The position numbers and the translations under genes are program-made. A stretch of DNA of 64,000 bases from contig OZ245737.1 in NCBI GenBank assembly GCA_965227315.1, forward strand, positions 2,666,001 to 2,730,000, read 5' to 3'. Shown here piece after piece: positions 1-8,752 of this stretch. Each line of letters starts with the position of its first letter. Positions within the stretch are counted from its first letter, which is position 1. This DNA comes from JANQHS01 sp965227315 (lineage in GTDB: Bacteria; Bacteroidota; Bacteroidia; Cytophagales; CCMP332). The notes beneath the pieces are model-generated. The model had not been told where the DNA came from. It made no database searches and saw only the letters and a program-made list of their open reading frames with translations.

Positions 1-1392
1 GGTCTTGATAAGAAGAACAAGGACATGAAGATCGCCGTGTTCGACCTTGGTGGTGGAACATTTGATATCTCGATCCTTGAATTGGGAGATGGTGTGTTTG
101 AGGTTAAATCGACAGATGGTGATACTCATCTCGGAGGAGATGATTTTGATCAGGTTATCATCGATTGGTTGGCCGATGAGTTCAATAAAGATGAAGGAAT
201 TGATCTGAGAAAAGATCCTATGGCCCTTCAGAGACTTAAGGAAGCTGCTGAAAAAGCCAAGATCGAGTTGTCCAGCTCGACTCAAACCGAGATCAACCTG
301 CCGTACATTATGCCCGTGGATGGCATTCCAAAGCACCTGGTCAAAACCTTGACAAGGTCACAGTTTGAAAAATTGGCTGACCAGTTGATCCAGGATACTC
401 TCGAGCCTTGCAAAAGAGCTCTTAAGAATTCCGGGTTTAGCGCTTCTGAGATCGATGATGTGATTCTTGTTGGCGGATCTACGAGGATCCCAAGGATACA
501 GGAGGAAGTAGAGAAGTTCTTTGGAAAGAAACCTTCCAAGGGTGTAAACCCGGATGAAGTAGTAGCCGTTGGAGCTGCGATCCAGGGTGGGGTCTTGACA
601 GGTGAAGTGAAGGATGTGTTGCTTCTTGATGTTACTCCTCTCTCATTGGGAATTGAAACCGTGGGTGGTGTGGCAACAAAGTTGATTGAGGCAAATACCA
701 CCATCCCCACGAAGAAATCAGAGGTTTTTTCTACTGCTGCCGATAATCAGCCATCTGTAGAGATCCATGTTCTTCAGGGTGAGAGACCTATGGCCAATGA
801 TAACAGAACGATAGGAAGATTCCACCTTGACGGAATACCACCTGCACCAAGAGGAGTTCCCCAGATCGAGGTTTCTTTTGACATCGATGCCAATGGTATT
901 TTGAATGTTCATGCGCTTGATAAGGGAACAGGCAAAGAGCAGAAGATCAGGATCGAAGCTTCATCAGGATTGACCGAGGAAGAGATCGAAAAAATGAAGA
1001 AGGAAGCAGAGGACAATGCCGAAACCGACAAAAAGGCAAGAGAAGAGGTCGACAAGCTGAATGCTGCCGACGGGATGATCTTCAGTACTGAAAAACAGCT
1101 TTCCGAATACGGAGACAAACTTTCGGAAGACAACAAGACCGCGATCAATGCTGCTCTTGAAAAACTGAAGAAGGCGCATGCGGATAAAGATCTTGCTGGG
1201 ATCGATACGGCGATGGAAGAGATCAACAAGGCTTGGCAGGATGCCTCTTCTGAGATCTATCAGGCTCAGCAGGAAGCAGGACAAGCCAATCCCGAGGGAG
1301 GAGAAGGAGCTACTCAGCCTGAAGGAGAAGGGACTCAGGACGGATCCGATGTGACGGACGTGGATTATGAGGAAGTTGATGGAAATAAATAA
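1..1392 (+). CDS. dnaK: Chaperone DnaK (Hsp70), 5'-truncated by the window edge
   Basis: Hsp70 chaperone that binds exposed hydrophobic peptides in an ATP-controlled cycle with DnaJ and GrpE in the cytoplasm. The reading frame is open from base 1, so the first part of the ATPase domain lies outside the window; about 463 codons are visible. Seen: the phosphate-2 motif DLGGGTFD at about residue 18, the ATPase subdomain IIA motif GGSTRIP, the linker DVLLLDVTPLSLGIET, the substrate-binding beta domain, and a helical lid. The tail is acidic and Gly/Gln-rich and ends near DVDYEEVDGNK, similar to the usual DnaK EEVD-like end. The ATG at base 25 is internal and not a start. A strong terminator follows the stop. 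Identification is secure. Confidence 0.97.
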   Translation, partial: GLDKKNKDMKIAVFDLGGGTFDISILELGDGVFEVKSTDGDTHLGGDDFDQVIIDWLADEFNKDEGIDLRKDPMALQRLKEAAEKAKIELSSSTQTEINLPYIMPVDGIPKHLVKTLTRSQFEKLADQLIQDTLEPCKRALKNSGFSASEIDDVILVGGSTRIPRIQEEVEKFFGKKPSKGVNPDEVVAVGAAIQGGVLTGEVKDVLLLDVTPLSLGIETVGGVATKLIEANTTIPTKKSEVFSTAADNQPSVEIHVLQGERPMANDNRTIGRFHLDGIPPAPRGVPQIEVSFDIDANGILNVHALDKGTGKEQKIRIEASSGLTEEEIEKMKKEAEDNAETDKKAREEVDKLNAADGMIFSTEKQLSEYGDKLSEDNKTAINAALEKLKKAHADKDLAGIDTAMEEINKAWQDASSEIYQAQQEAGQANPEGGEGATQPEGEGTQDGSDVTDVDYEEVDGNK

Positions 1393-1410
1393 TCCTGAAT
1401 AACTAATTTC

Positions 1411-1440
1411 AACCCCGGTTCTTTGGATCGGGGTTTTTTT
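1411..1440 (+). terminator. Rho-independent terminator of dnaK
   Basis: Stem AACCCCG (1411-1417) pairs with CGGGGTT (1429-1435), with extra inner pairs, followed by a run of seven T at 1434-1440. It starts 19 bases after the dnaK stop. The T-run ends directly at the ATG of the next gene (1441), so that gene has no leader of its own beyond the hairpin. Confidence 0.85.
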
Positions 1441-1773
1441 ATGTCCAAAAATTCATTTTTTGAAGATGTTTACGAGGTTGTTCGCCTCATTCCAAAAGGA
1501 AGGGTAACCTCCTATGGAGCCATAGCGGAATATCTGGGTACTAAGGGGAGTTCCCGAATGGTCGGTTGGGCCTTGAACAAGTGCAATGAAGTCGGAATGG
1601 GCGATATCCCTGCCCATAGGGTGGTTAACCGGAATGGACTGCTGACCGGCAAGTTTCATTTTCGAGGCAAATCCATGGAAGAGCTGCTCAGCGACGAGGA
1701 TATTGTTGTGAAAAATAATCAGGTAGAGGATTTTGAATCCCTGTTTTGGAATCCGAGCCGGGAGCTTCTGTAA
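1441..1773 (+). CDS. Alkyltransferase-like protein (MGMT family, no reactive cysteine)
   Basis: A 110-residue protein made only of the DNA-binding domain of O6-alkylguanine-DNA alkyltransferases. The early part has the Y-x-x-V-x-x-I-P-x-G-R-V-x-(S/T)-Y-G signature, followed by a GSSRMVGWAL helix. The active-site motif PCHRV is PAHRV here (about residue 61), so the methyl-accepting Cys is Ala. Family knowledge: such ATL proteins bind alkylated guanine and hand it to nucleotide excision repair rather than repairing it directly; Ala or Trp variants are known. The ATG at 1441 is chosen because the upstream extension would begin with TTG inside the dnaK terminator loop. Position suggests expression by read-through from dnaK or a promoter inside dnaK; that is inference. 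Confidence 0.88.
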   Translation: MSKNSFFEDVYEVVRLIPKGRVTSYGAIAEYLGTKGSSRMVGWALNKCNEVGMGDIPAHRVVNRNGLLTGKFHFRGKSMEELLSDEDIVVKNNQVEDFESLFWNPSRELL

Positions 1774-1815
1774 TTGAATTCCAGATTGTTTTAATTTGGC
1801 GTTTTAGATAAAAGC

Positions 1816-3015
1816 ATGAGCCAAATATTATCTTCTCGGGTCAGATCCATGAAGGAATCCGCTACTATTGGGATGTCCAGAATGGCCCGGGAACTCAAAG
1901 CACAGGGAGCCCCCATCATTAGTCTGAGCCTTGGGGAACCCGATTTCGATACCCCACAATTCATTATGGATGGCGCCAGAGTAGGAATGGAAGAGGGCTA
2001 TACCCATTATCCTCCGATCCCGGGCTATCTTGATCTGAGAGAAGCGATCAGCGAAAAGCTAAAAAGTGAAAACGGTGTTAGCTATGGACCGGAGCAGATC
2101 GTGGTTTCAACCGGGGCTAAGCAAACCATCGCCAATATTATGCTTTGCCTGCTTGATCCTGGTGATAAGGTAGTGATCCTTTCTCCTTATTGGGTCTCAT
2201 ATTACGATATCGTTCAAATGGCCGGTGGACAGCAAGTCATCGTGGAAGGCAAGCTTGAAGACGAGTATAAGGTTGATCCTCAAAAGCTGGACGAGGCCAT
2301 GAGCCCTGATGTTAAGGCAGTTATTTTCTCATCTCCCTCAAACCCTACCGGGTCGCTTTATACCACTGATGAACTCAGAGAGTTCTCCAAGGTCTTTGCC
2401 AAATACCCTGATACGCTCATCCTTTCTGATGAGATCTATGAATACATCGTTTTTGAGGGTGAGCATCAAAGCATTTCACAATTTCCCGAAGTGCAAAACA
2501 ATGTGGTGATCATAAATGGGATGTCCAAAGGATTCGCGATGACAGGATGGAGGATTGGTTATATGGCCGGTCCGGAATGGCTGGCTAAGGCCTGTACAAA
2601 AATGCAAGGTCAATTGACCTCAGGAGCATCCTCTATTTCGCAAAGAGCTTCTCTGACCGCCCTTAAAGGTCCAAGAGAGGAGGTGTCAATGATGCGAGAG
2701 ACATTTCGAAAAAGGAGAGATCTTGTTTATGAGGGGCTTTCCAAAATTGAAGGATTTGATACATATCTTCCAAAAGGAGCATTTTACATGTTACCGGGGA
2801 TCTCAAAATTGATCGGCAGAGCTACCCCGGAAGGTGAGGAGATCAAGGATGCGACGGATTTTTGCATGTATCTTCTGAAAAATGCCAATGTTTCAACTGT
2901 CACCGGACTGGCCTTTGGTGCCCCGGATACCTTTAGGATTTCCTTTGCGGCTTCAAATGAAGAACTAAACGATGCGATCCAAAGAATTGCCGCGGCCGTA
3001 GGAGAATTGAAATGA
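1816..3015 (+). CDS. Class I/II aminotransferase, aspartate aminotransferase-like
   Basis: PLP-dependent enzyme of the aspartate aminotransferase Ib subgroup, 399 residues, the usual length. It would move an amino group from aspartate or a related amino acid to 2-oxoglutarate in the cytoplasm. Seen: N-terminal S-L-x-x-GEPDFDTP motif for substrate binding, the SPSNPTGS segment around the conserved Asn, the DEIYEY motif with the PLP-pyridine Asp, and the PLP-lysine motif MSKGFAMTGWRIGY near residue 238. The C-terminal RISFAAS motif supplies the carboxylate-binding Arg. Its stop overlaps the start of the following kinase (ATGA at 3012-3015), so the two are probably co-transcribed. Exact substrate cannot be fixed from sequence; aspartate or an aromatic/prephenate substrate are both possible. 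Confidence 0.93.
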   Translation: MSQILSSRVRSMKESATIGMSRMARELKAQGAPIISLSLGEPDFDTPQFIMDGARVGMEEGYTHYPPIPGYLDLREAISEKLKSENGVSYGPEQIVVSTGAKQTIANIMLCLLDPGDKVVILSPYWVSYYDIVQMAGGQQVIVEGKLEDEYKVDPQKLDEAMSPDVKAVIFSSPSNPTGSLYTTDELREFSKVFAKYPDTLILSDEIYEYIVFEGEHQSISQFPEVQNNVVIINGMSKGFAMTGWRIGYMAGPEWLAKACTKMQGQLTSGASSISQRASLTALKGPREEVSMMRETFRKRRDLVYEGLSKIEGFDTYLPKGAFYMLPGISKLIGRATPEGEEIKDATDFCMYLLKNANVSTVTGLAFGAPDTFRISFAASNEELNDAIQRIAAAVGELK

Positions 3016-4019
3016 AAACCCTCGAAGAAATATTTGAGCGCTTCAACGGCCTCAAGGTCATGGTGATCGGAGACGTGATGGTCGACTCCTACGTTTGGGG
3101 AAGGGTCACAAGGATATCTCCCGAAGCTCCCGTTCCAGTCGTTGGTGCCAAATCCCGAGAAGCAAGGCTGGGTGGGGCCGCGAATGTCGCTCTCAACCTG
3201 AAGGAATTGGGCGTAGATCCCATTCTTTGTTCGGTGATCGGTGATGATCTGGAAGCCAGCTCCTTCCTCACGCTCCTTGAGAAATCAGGAATACGCAGCG
3301 AGGGTATCATGAAAAGCCCCTTCAGGATAACCACCATAAAACACCGCATCATTGCAGGTAATCAACAGCTCCTGAGAGTCGACCAGGAAACCGAAAAGAA
3401 CCTCGATAAAGATGAGCGGGAGAAGTTCCTCGAGCAACTGCGAGCTCTCATGGATGGATTGGATGCGATCATTTTCGAGGATTATGACAAAGGCGTGTTG
3501 TCAAGATCCCTGATACAGTCGATCATTTCCATCGCTGAAGAAAAAGGGATCTTCACGGCCGTGGATCCAAAAAGGAAGAATTTCTTCACCTATGAGAATG
3601 TTGATCTGTTCAAGCCTAATTTGAAAGAGCTTGGCGATGCTCTGGGTCTCAGCATCGATGGAGGAGACCCAAGTCAATTGATGAGTTCGGTTCATAAGCT
3701 CAGAGAGCGGATGGACCATGGAGCTACCTTGCTGACTTTAAGTGAGCATGGGGTTTTCATTGACTGGGGAGGGGAAAGCAAGAAGCTAAAGGCTCATAAA
3801 AGGGAGATCGCCGACGTGTCCGGAGCCGGTGATACCGTGATCAGCATTGCTACTGCGGCAATGGCATTGAAGCTACCAATGGATTTTTGCGCCGATCTTT
3901 CCAATCTGGGAGGCGGTCTTGTTTGCGAGCATCCCGGAGTTGTACCCATCAATAAGATCCACCTGTTTGAAGAAGCCCGCAAGTCCATGGCAGTGAAAGA
4001 CTATGGCCTGGAAGGATAG
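3012..4019 (+). CDS. PfkB-family kinase, HldE/RfaE kinase-domain-like
   Basis: A 335-residue sugar kinase of the ribokinase/PfkB family, closest by pattern to the N-terminal kinase domain of HldE (RfaE), which phosphorylates D-glycero-beta-D-manno-heptose-7-phosphate for lipopolysaccharide core synthesis. Seen: DVMVDSYVWG near the start, the sugar-binding GGAANVALNLKELG motif, a VDPKRKN segment, and the PfkB signature DVSGAGDTVIS with the catalytic Asp. There is no nucleotidyltransferase domain, so it is a stand-alone kinase. Translationally linked to the aminotransferase upstream (4-base overlap) and to trkH downstream (17-base overlap). The heptose substrate is inferred; another phospho-sugar is possible. 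Confidence 0.85.
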   Translation: MKTLEEIFERFNGLKVMVIGDVMVDSYVWGRVTRISPEAPVPVVGAKSREARLGGAANVALNLKELGVDPILCSVIGDDLEASSFLTLLEKSGIRSEGIMKSPFRITTIKHRIIAGNQQLLRVDQETEKNLDKDEREKFLEQLRALMDGLDAIIFEDYDKGVLSRSLIQSIISIAEEKGIFTAVDPKRKNFFTYENVDLFKPNLKELGDALGLSIDGGDPSQLMSSVHKLRERMDHGATLLTLSEHGVFIDWGGESKKLKAHKREIADVSGAGDTVISIATAAMALKLPMDFCADLSNLGGGLVCEHPGVVPINKIHLFEEARKSMAVKDYGLEG

Positions 4020-5805
4020 ACTAAACAATTTTCTTTATAACTCCAGAGTACCGGCTCAGATCCTCAGGAGAGTAGTCGTAAAGCTCGGCGCAGTCGTTGC
4101 ACTAGGCCTGGTTCTTTATATCTATGGTTTTGAGGTTACTTATCTGGAAACCAAGTTGATTTTCAGGATCCTTGATGTCATTTTTCTTTTATACGTACTG
4201 AATTTCTTCACCAAGCTGACCTATTCTTTTCAGCGGATCGCCTTCATCCGGGAAAATCTCGGGGAGGCCATAGTGACTGTGATTATTCTTTTCAATGGGA
4301 TCAGTAAGTATTTGATCTCCTATATCCCCGGACAGGAGGCATTGAGATTTTTCGGGGTACAGGAATCCGAGGTGATCTACAGCACTGGAGTCACCTTCTT
4401 CATTCTGATGATCATCGGTATGGATTTCCTGAAAGGAATGGCGCATGACAGGCTATATCGCATCAAGCCTGCCTTTCTTCTGATTTTTTCTTTTTTGGGC
4501 CTATCCCTTGTGGGCATGGTGCTCCTGATGATGCCCAAAATGACGAACATTCCCGGTCAGATGAATTGGATTGATTCACTTTTTACCTCGGTGAGCGCTA
4601 CATGTGTGACCGGACTGATCGTTGAGGATACGGCCACCTTTTTTACGCTGAGGGGAAAGCTTGTGATCCTGATGTTGATGCAGCTTGGAGGGATCGGGAT
4701 CGTGTCCTTTGCTACCATTTTTGCCGCCCTGGTTGGAAAGGGCTTTGGAATTCGCCAGCAATCCATAGTGCTGGACGTTTTTTCGGAGGAATCGCTTTTT
4801 TCTGCACGTGGTCTGATCAGAAGGGTTGTTGTCATCACCATATTCATTGAGATCATTGGCGCCTTTCTGATATACATTTCTTATCATCCGAGCCTTCATT
4901 TTGATTCGGTTTGGCATAAGGCATTTCATTCGCTCTTTCATTCAGTTTCAGCTTTCTGCAATGCCGGATTTACCCTATATACGGATGGTTTTTATGCCAA
5001 TCCGTACCGCCATTTCTATGTACAGCATATGGTTGTCGGATTGTTGATCGTTTTGGGAGGTATAGGTTTTGCTCCATTGCAGGATCTGTTTTCAATTTCC
5101 AAACTCAGGGAGAGATTGAACAACCCATGGGTTGATTGGAAGTTGTCAACAAAAATCGCTGTTTACATGTCGGGCATCCTGATATTGTTTGGAGGTGTCT
5201 GCTTCTTTCTGCTTGAAAGGCATAATGCGATCGGTGAGCTATCGACCAGTTCATCCATCATTACCTCAATTTTCCAATCGATAACCACTCGTACAGCGGG
5301 ATTTAATACGGTTGACATCGGAGCACTGAGGACTCCAACCCTGGTGTTGATTATCTTTTTGATGTTTATCGGCGCAAGTCCCGGCTCTACCGGTGGAGGA
5401 ATAAAAACCTCTACTTTCCTCTTGATCATGATCAGCGTTTTAGCGACCATTCGAGGAAAGGATACCATTGAGATCGGAAGGAGATCGATACCCCAGGCGC
5501 TTTTTTACAAGGCCTTGACTGTTTTTACTTTTGCAGCTACCTATAACCTCATCCTGATTTTTCTCTTGACCATTTCGGAAAAGGATTTTGACGTTTTTCA
5601 GATAACCTTCGAACAGGTTTCTGCGTTTGCGACAGTAGGTCTTAGTACAGGAATAACTCCGGATCTGTCAGCTACTGGAAAACTGTTGATCACCTCATCG
5701 ATGTTTTTTGGAAGGATCGGGACTTTGACCCTTGCGTTGGCACTTGCGGGAAGAAACAGCACAGCCTCATATAAATACCCGGCAGCGAGGATTATGGTAG
5801 GTTAG
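4003..5805 (+). CDS. trkH: Trk-type potassium uptake protein TrkH
   Basis: Integral membrane K+ transporter subunit, 600 residues, with about ten or more hydrophobic segments. Four pore loops are recognisable by their selectivity-filter motifs: SATCVTGL, SAFCNAGF, TTRTAGFNT and SAFATVGLSTG, the four-fold M-P-M layout of the Trk/Ktr family. An N-terminal membrane region of roughly 150 residues precedes the first pore unit, making it longer than E. coli TrkH (about 480). Family knowledge: TrkH pairs with a cytosolic NAD-binding TrkA ring; no trkA is in the window. The ATG at 4003 lies inside the end of the kinase gene in another frame, a 17-base overlap, which supports co-translation. Confidence 0.93.
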   Translation: MAWKDRLNNFLYNSRVPAQILRRVVVKLGAVVALGLVLYIYGFEVTYLETKLIFRILDVIFLLYVLNFFTKLTYSFQRIAFIRENLGEAIVTVIILFNGISKYLISYIPGQEALRFFGVQESEVIYSTGVTFFILMIIGMDFLKGMAHDRLYRIKPAFLLIFSFLGLSLVGMVLLMMPKMTNIPGQMNWIDSLFTSVSATCVTGLIVEDTATFFTLRGKLVILMLMQLGGIGIVSFATIFAALVGKGFGIRQQSIVLDVFSEESLFSARGLIRRVVVITIFIEIIGAFLIYISYHPSLHFDSVWHKAFHSLFHSVSAFCNAGFTLYTDGFYANPYRHFYVQHMVVGLLIVLGGIGFAPLQDLFSISKLRERLNNPWVDWKLSTKIAVYMSGILILFGGVCFFLLERHNAIGELSTSSSIITSIFQSITTRTAGFNTVDIGALRTPTLVLIIFLMFIGASPGSTGGGIKTSTFLLIMISVLATIRGKDTIEIGRRSIPQALFYKALTVFTFAATYNLILIFLLTISEKDFDVFQITFEQVSAFATVGLSTGITPDLSATGKLLITSSMFFGRIGTLTLALALAGRNSTASYKYPAARIMVG

Positions 5806-5832
5806 TAACTATATTTTGGACAGAATTAAACA

Positions 5833-7671
5833 GTGTACCCCTTGAGAAACCTTCTATCACTTCTTCTTGTAATTTTCTTTGTTCCGGACATTGGCTGGAC
5901 TCAGGAAATCGTTTCAAGAATTGATCCGCCCTTTTGGTGGACAGGAATGAAAGACAAACATCTTCAACTCCTGGTATATGGGAAAGAATTGGGAGATGTT
6001 GAAGTCCACCTGCACCATCATCATGGCGTCCATTTAAAGGATATTGCCAGAGGCGAATCGCCTGACTATTTGGTACTAAATCTGGAAGTGGCCCATCATA
6101 TCCATGGTGAACAACAATTCGAAATCGAATTCAAAAAAGGAAATATGGTGGAAGAGATTACCTATTTGCTTCATCAAAGAAGGGATCAAGGACAGGTAGG
6201 ACTTGATCAGAAAGATGTCATTTATCGAATTCTTCCGGACAGGTTTGCTAATGGAAATCCCGAAAATGATGTTGTGTCTGGGCTGCTGGAATCCAGGATA
6301 GACCGTACGGACAATAAGGCTCGCCACGGCGGTGATCTTGCGGGCATAATTCAAAAATTACCCTACATCAAATCATTGGGGGTTACGACTGTCCTGATCG
6401 GATCACCATTTTCCAATGACCTTCCCGGGAGTTCTTACCTTTCAAATGCGGTAACCGATTTTTATGAAGTTGATCCACGGCTGGGGAGCCTGGAGCAAAT
6501 TGACCAACTGGCTGAGAATATCCAAAATTCGGGATTGAAATTGGGATTGGATTTCAACCTGAATCGCTTTGGGAAGAACCATTTGTTCGTCACCCGACCA
6601 CCTTTTAACATCTGGGTAGAAAAAAGTGCCCCAATGCTGGGCGATGAGATTGCATCTACCGTATTCCTGGATCCTTATGCCTCGACTGCAGATAAAAGGA
6701 ACTCAACCCAGATCTGGGATGATAGCCTGAGTATTTCGCTAAATGTCAAGGACCCTTTCCTGATGACTTATCTCAATCAGCATACGATTTGGTGGATCGA
6801 AAGACTGGGGCTCAATACCATTCGGGTACCTGATTATGCAACCATGGATCAGTTTTTTCTGAAATATTGGGGAAAGGCGATCCGGACAGAATTTCCGGAG
6901 ATCTTCATCATTGCGGGAGTTGATAATTCGAGTCCGGCGATCCAGGCCTATTATATGGGGCATCAGGGCACTCATAAGAACTTTGAGAATTACGTTCAGT
7001 CCGTTCAGGACTATCAACTCGCTTACGCACTGAACGACTTGGTTTCCGATCAGCAGAATGAAAATGGCGTCTACCTCACACTGAGCCAGGACTTCCTGTA
7101 TCAACAGCCTGAGCTTCTGATCAATTTTTTGAATGATGCCAAAATGGAAAGATGGAGGAGACAGTGTGAAGGCGGTTTTGGCAAGTTTAGAATGGGTTTG
7201 GTTCTTCAACATATGTTGCGAGGAATTCCGATGATCCTATACGGTACGGAGATCTATTTGGGCAACCCGGATAAATCGCTTTATGAAGACTTTCCCGGTG
7301 GCTGGAGCGAGGATAAGGAGAATAAGTTCAACACTGAAAATCTTCTTGGGAGCGAAAGAGGGGCTATTGACCTTGTCAGGAAGCTCACCTCATTTCGAAA
7401 AGAGCATCCCCAAATATTTGAGGGAAAGATGGTCCAGTTTGTTCCTCAGTCAGGTGTATATGCCTTTTCGAGGTATTCCGAGAGCGAAGAAATTCTGGTG
7501 ATGTGCAATACCGGTAGCGATACAACAACTGTCCAGATCGATCTATATAAGGAGCGTTTCCGAGGCTTTGTCGAATATCAGGAGATACTGACCGATACAA
7601 AAAACAGTTTTGGAAAAGATGTCCTACTCGAACCTTGGGGTACGAGGGTATTCTATTTCAAGAGGGAATAA
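5833..7671 (+). CDS. Secreted GH13 cyclomaltodextrinase-fold protein lacking catalytic residues (pseudoenzyme)
   Basis: A 612-residue exported protein with the SusA/neopullulanase layout: signal peptide (1-23), cyclomaltodextrinase N-terminal domain starting DPPFWWTGMK, a TIM barrel with YRILPDRFANG and HGGDLAGI, and a C-terminal beta domain. All catalytic GH13 positions have changed. Region I, normally DxVxNH, reads DFNLNR (240-245). The nucleophile Asp of region II (normally R-x-D) is Pro333 in IRVPDY. The acid/base Glu of region III is Gly362 in IIAGVD. The Asp of the region IV NHD motif is Lys437 in FLNDAKMER. The fold is therefore retained but hydrolysis is not expected; glycan binding or a structural role is inferred. 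GTG start is forced by an in-frame stop at 5827; a TTG at 5842 is the alternative. Confidence 0.88.
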   Translation: MYPLRNLLSLLLVIFFVPDIGWTQEIVSRIDPPFWWTGMKDKHLQLLVYGKELGDVEVHLHHHHGVHLKDIARGESPDYLVLNLEVAHHIHGEQQFEIEFKKGNMVEEITYLLHQRRDQGQVGLDQKDVIYRILPDRFANGNPENDVVSGLLESRIDRTDNKARHGGDLAGIIQKLPYIKSLGVTTVLIGSPFSNDLPGSSYLSNAVTDFYEVDPRLGSLEQIDQLAENIQNSGLKLGLDFNLNRFGKNHLFVTRPPFNIWVEKSAPMLGDEIASTVFLDPYASTADKRNSTQIWDDSLSISLNVKDPFLMTYLNQHTIWWIERLGLNTIRVPDYATMDQFFLKYWGKAIRTEFPEIFIIAGVDNSSPAIQAYYMGHQGTHKNFENYVQSVQDYQLAYALNDLVSDQQNENGVYLTLSQDFLYQQPELLINFLNDAKMERWRRQCEGGFGKFRMGLVLQHMLRGIPMILYGTEIYLGNPDKSLYEDFPGGWSEDKENKFNTENLLGSERGAIDLVRKLTSFRKEHPQIFEGKMVQFVPQSGVYAFSRYSESEEILVMCNTGSDTTTVQIDLYKERFRGFVEYQEILTDTKNSFGKDVLLEPWGTRVFYFKRE

Positions 7672-7736
7672 TTCATTCGGGCCTAAGGAAAATGGATCCT
7701 GATCATGGATCGATAAACTCTGTTTGAAAATGCTCC

Positions 7737-8618
7737 TCATTCTACCGCCTTTCCCCAGGACAGTGGAATAAGAAGATCATTTGACCTGGAGGGTCCCTTG
7801 ACGGACCATATTCTTATGCTTGAGCTGTCTATGGCTTTTGCCTCTGCCGGTATCTTTACTGTGATCCGGCTTCCGAGAACCTGATAATAGTTCTTATCCA
7901 GCAAAAGATTGTTCCAGTAGATCAGATATCGTTCTGCACCATTTTGGTCTTCAAACGTGAAGCTCTCCTGCTCTACGGAGCCCAATTGAATACCCATTGC
8001 TTTCATGGCTGAAGCCACTTCGAAAACAGAGTTATAATCCCCTGACATACCGATAACTGAATCAGTATTGTTGGGGTCAAGGCTTTTCCGGCCATCGAGT
8101 AAGAGCAGATACTGATATTTTCCGGGGTCCAGTGCCATTGGTTTTATCCAAAACCCATTTGAGTAGCCCAAAGAATCAACTGTCGGGTTCCAGTTGTTCA
8201 TTGATCCCGATATGGTAACAGACCCGTATGCCTTGTTGGGATCAGAAAATTGGAAGAGGTATTGCTGCGTCTTTGATCTCAAAACAGGAATATCATAAGG
8301 AGCCCCTCTAATATAGACCCTTAAATTATCGGCGCCCTTATCCATTACCCCAAGCAATTTTACTCCGACATTGCCTACCAGTGGATTTGATTTTAGCCCC
8401 TTTGGAAGGTCAAAGGAATCAATGGTTTCGATCTGTGGAAAATAATCCTTCCAGACCAGGTCAGTGTATTCAAACTCCAATTGTATAGGGCTGGCAATCC
8501 CGGGTAAGACATCGGCGTCCTGAATCGGGAGTTGTTGCCTTTCCTGTTGGCAGGAGGAAAAAAGGATCAATAAGGTCAGACAAGAGAGAAGCCATGAAAT
8601 GGGGTTCCTGATCTTCAT
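7737..8618 (-). CDS. Lipoprotein with glycogen-binding-like (AMPK1_CBM/CBM48) domain
   Basis: A 293-residue predicted lipoprotein: signal peptide with lipobox LFSSC (Cys23). Residues about 130-205 match the E-set carbohydrate-binding pattern of AMPK1_CBM/CBM48: GSMNNWNP, a GFW turn, LDPGKYQYLLLLDGRKSLDPNN and a final NSVFEV. A further beta-rich C-terminal domain of about 85 residues is not recognised. The ATG at 8618 is preferred over one at 8756 because it gives a clean lipoprotein signal. It points towards the GH13-fold gene (stop codons 65 bases apart), so the two genes share a glycan theme. It probably binds alpha-glucan at the cell surface; that is inference. Confidence 0.75.
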   Translation of the reverse strand: MKIRNPISWLLSCLTLLILFSSCQQERQQLPIQDADVLPGIASPIQLEFEYTDLVWKDYFPQIETIDSFDLPKGLKSNPLVGNVGVKLLGVMDKGADNLRVYIRGAPYDIPVLRSKTQQYLFQFSDPNKAYGSVTISGSMNNWNPTVDSLGYSNGFWIKPMALDPGKYQYLLLLDGRKSLDPNNTDSVIGMSGDYNSVFEVASAMKAMGIQLGSVEQESFTFEDQNGAERYLIYWNNLLLDKNYYQVLGSRITVKIPAEAKAIDSSSIRIWSVKGPSRSNDLLIPLSWGKAVE

Positions 8619-8752
8619 TTGAGGAAATCGTTTGATCTTGTTCGTGGTTCGAACAAAAGGATCTGCATCAAAACTCCGCTGTGTATTTGATTTTAACAAC
8701 ACCTGTGAGTCGTGTTTAGGTGCTTTCGGGCCTTTATGTTCTGCGCAAGTGA

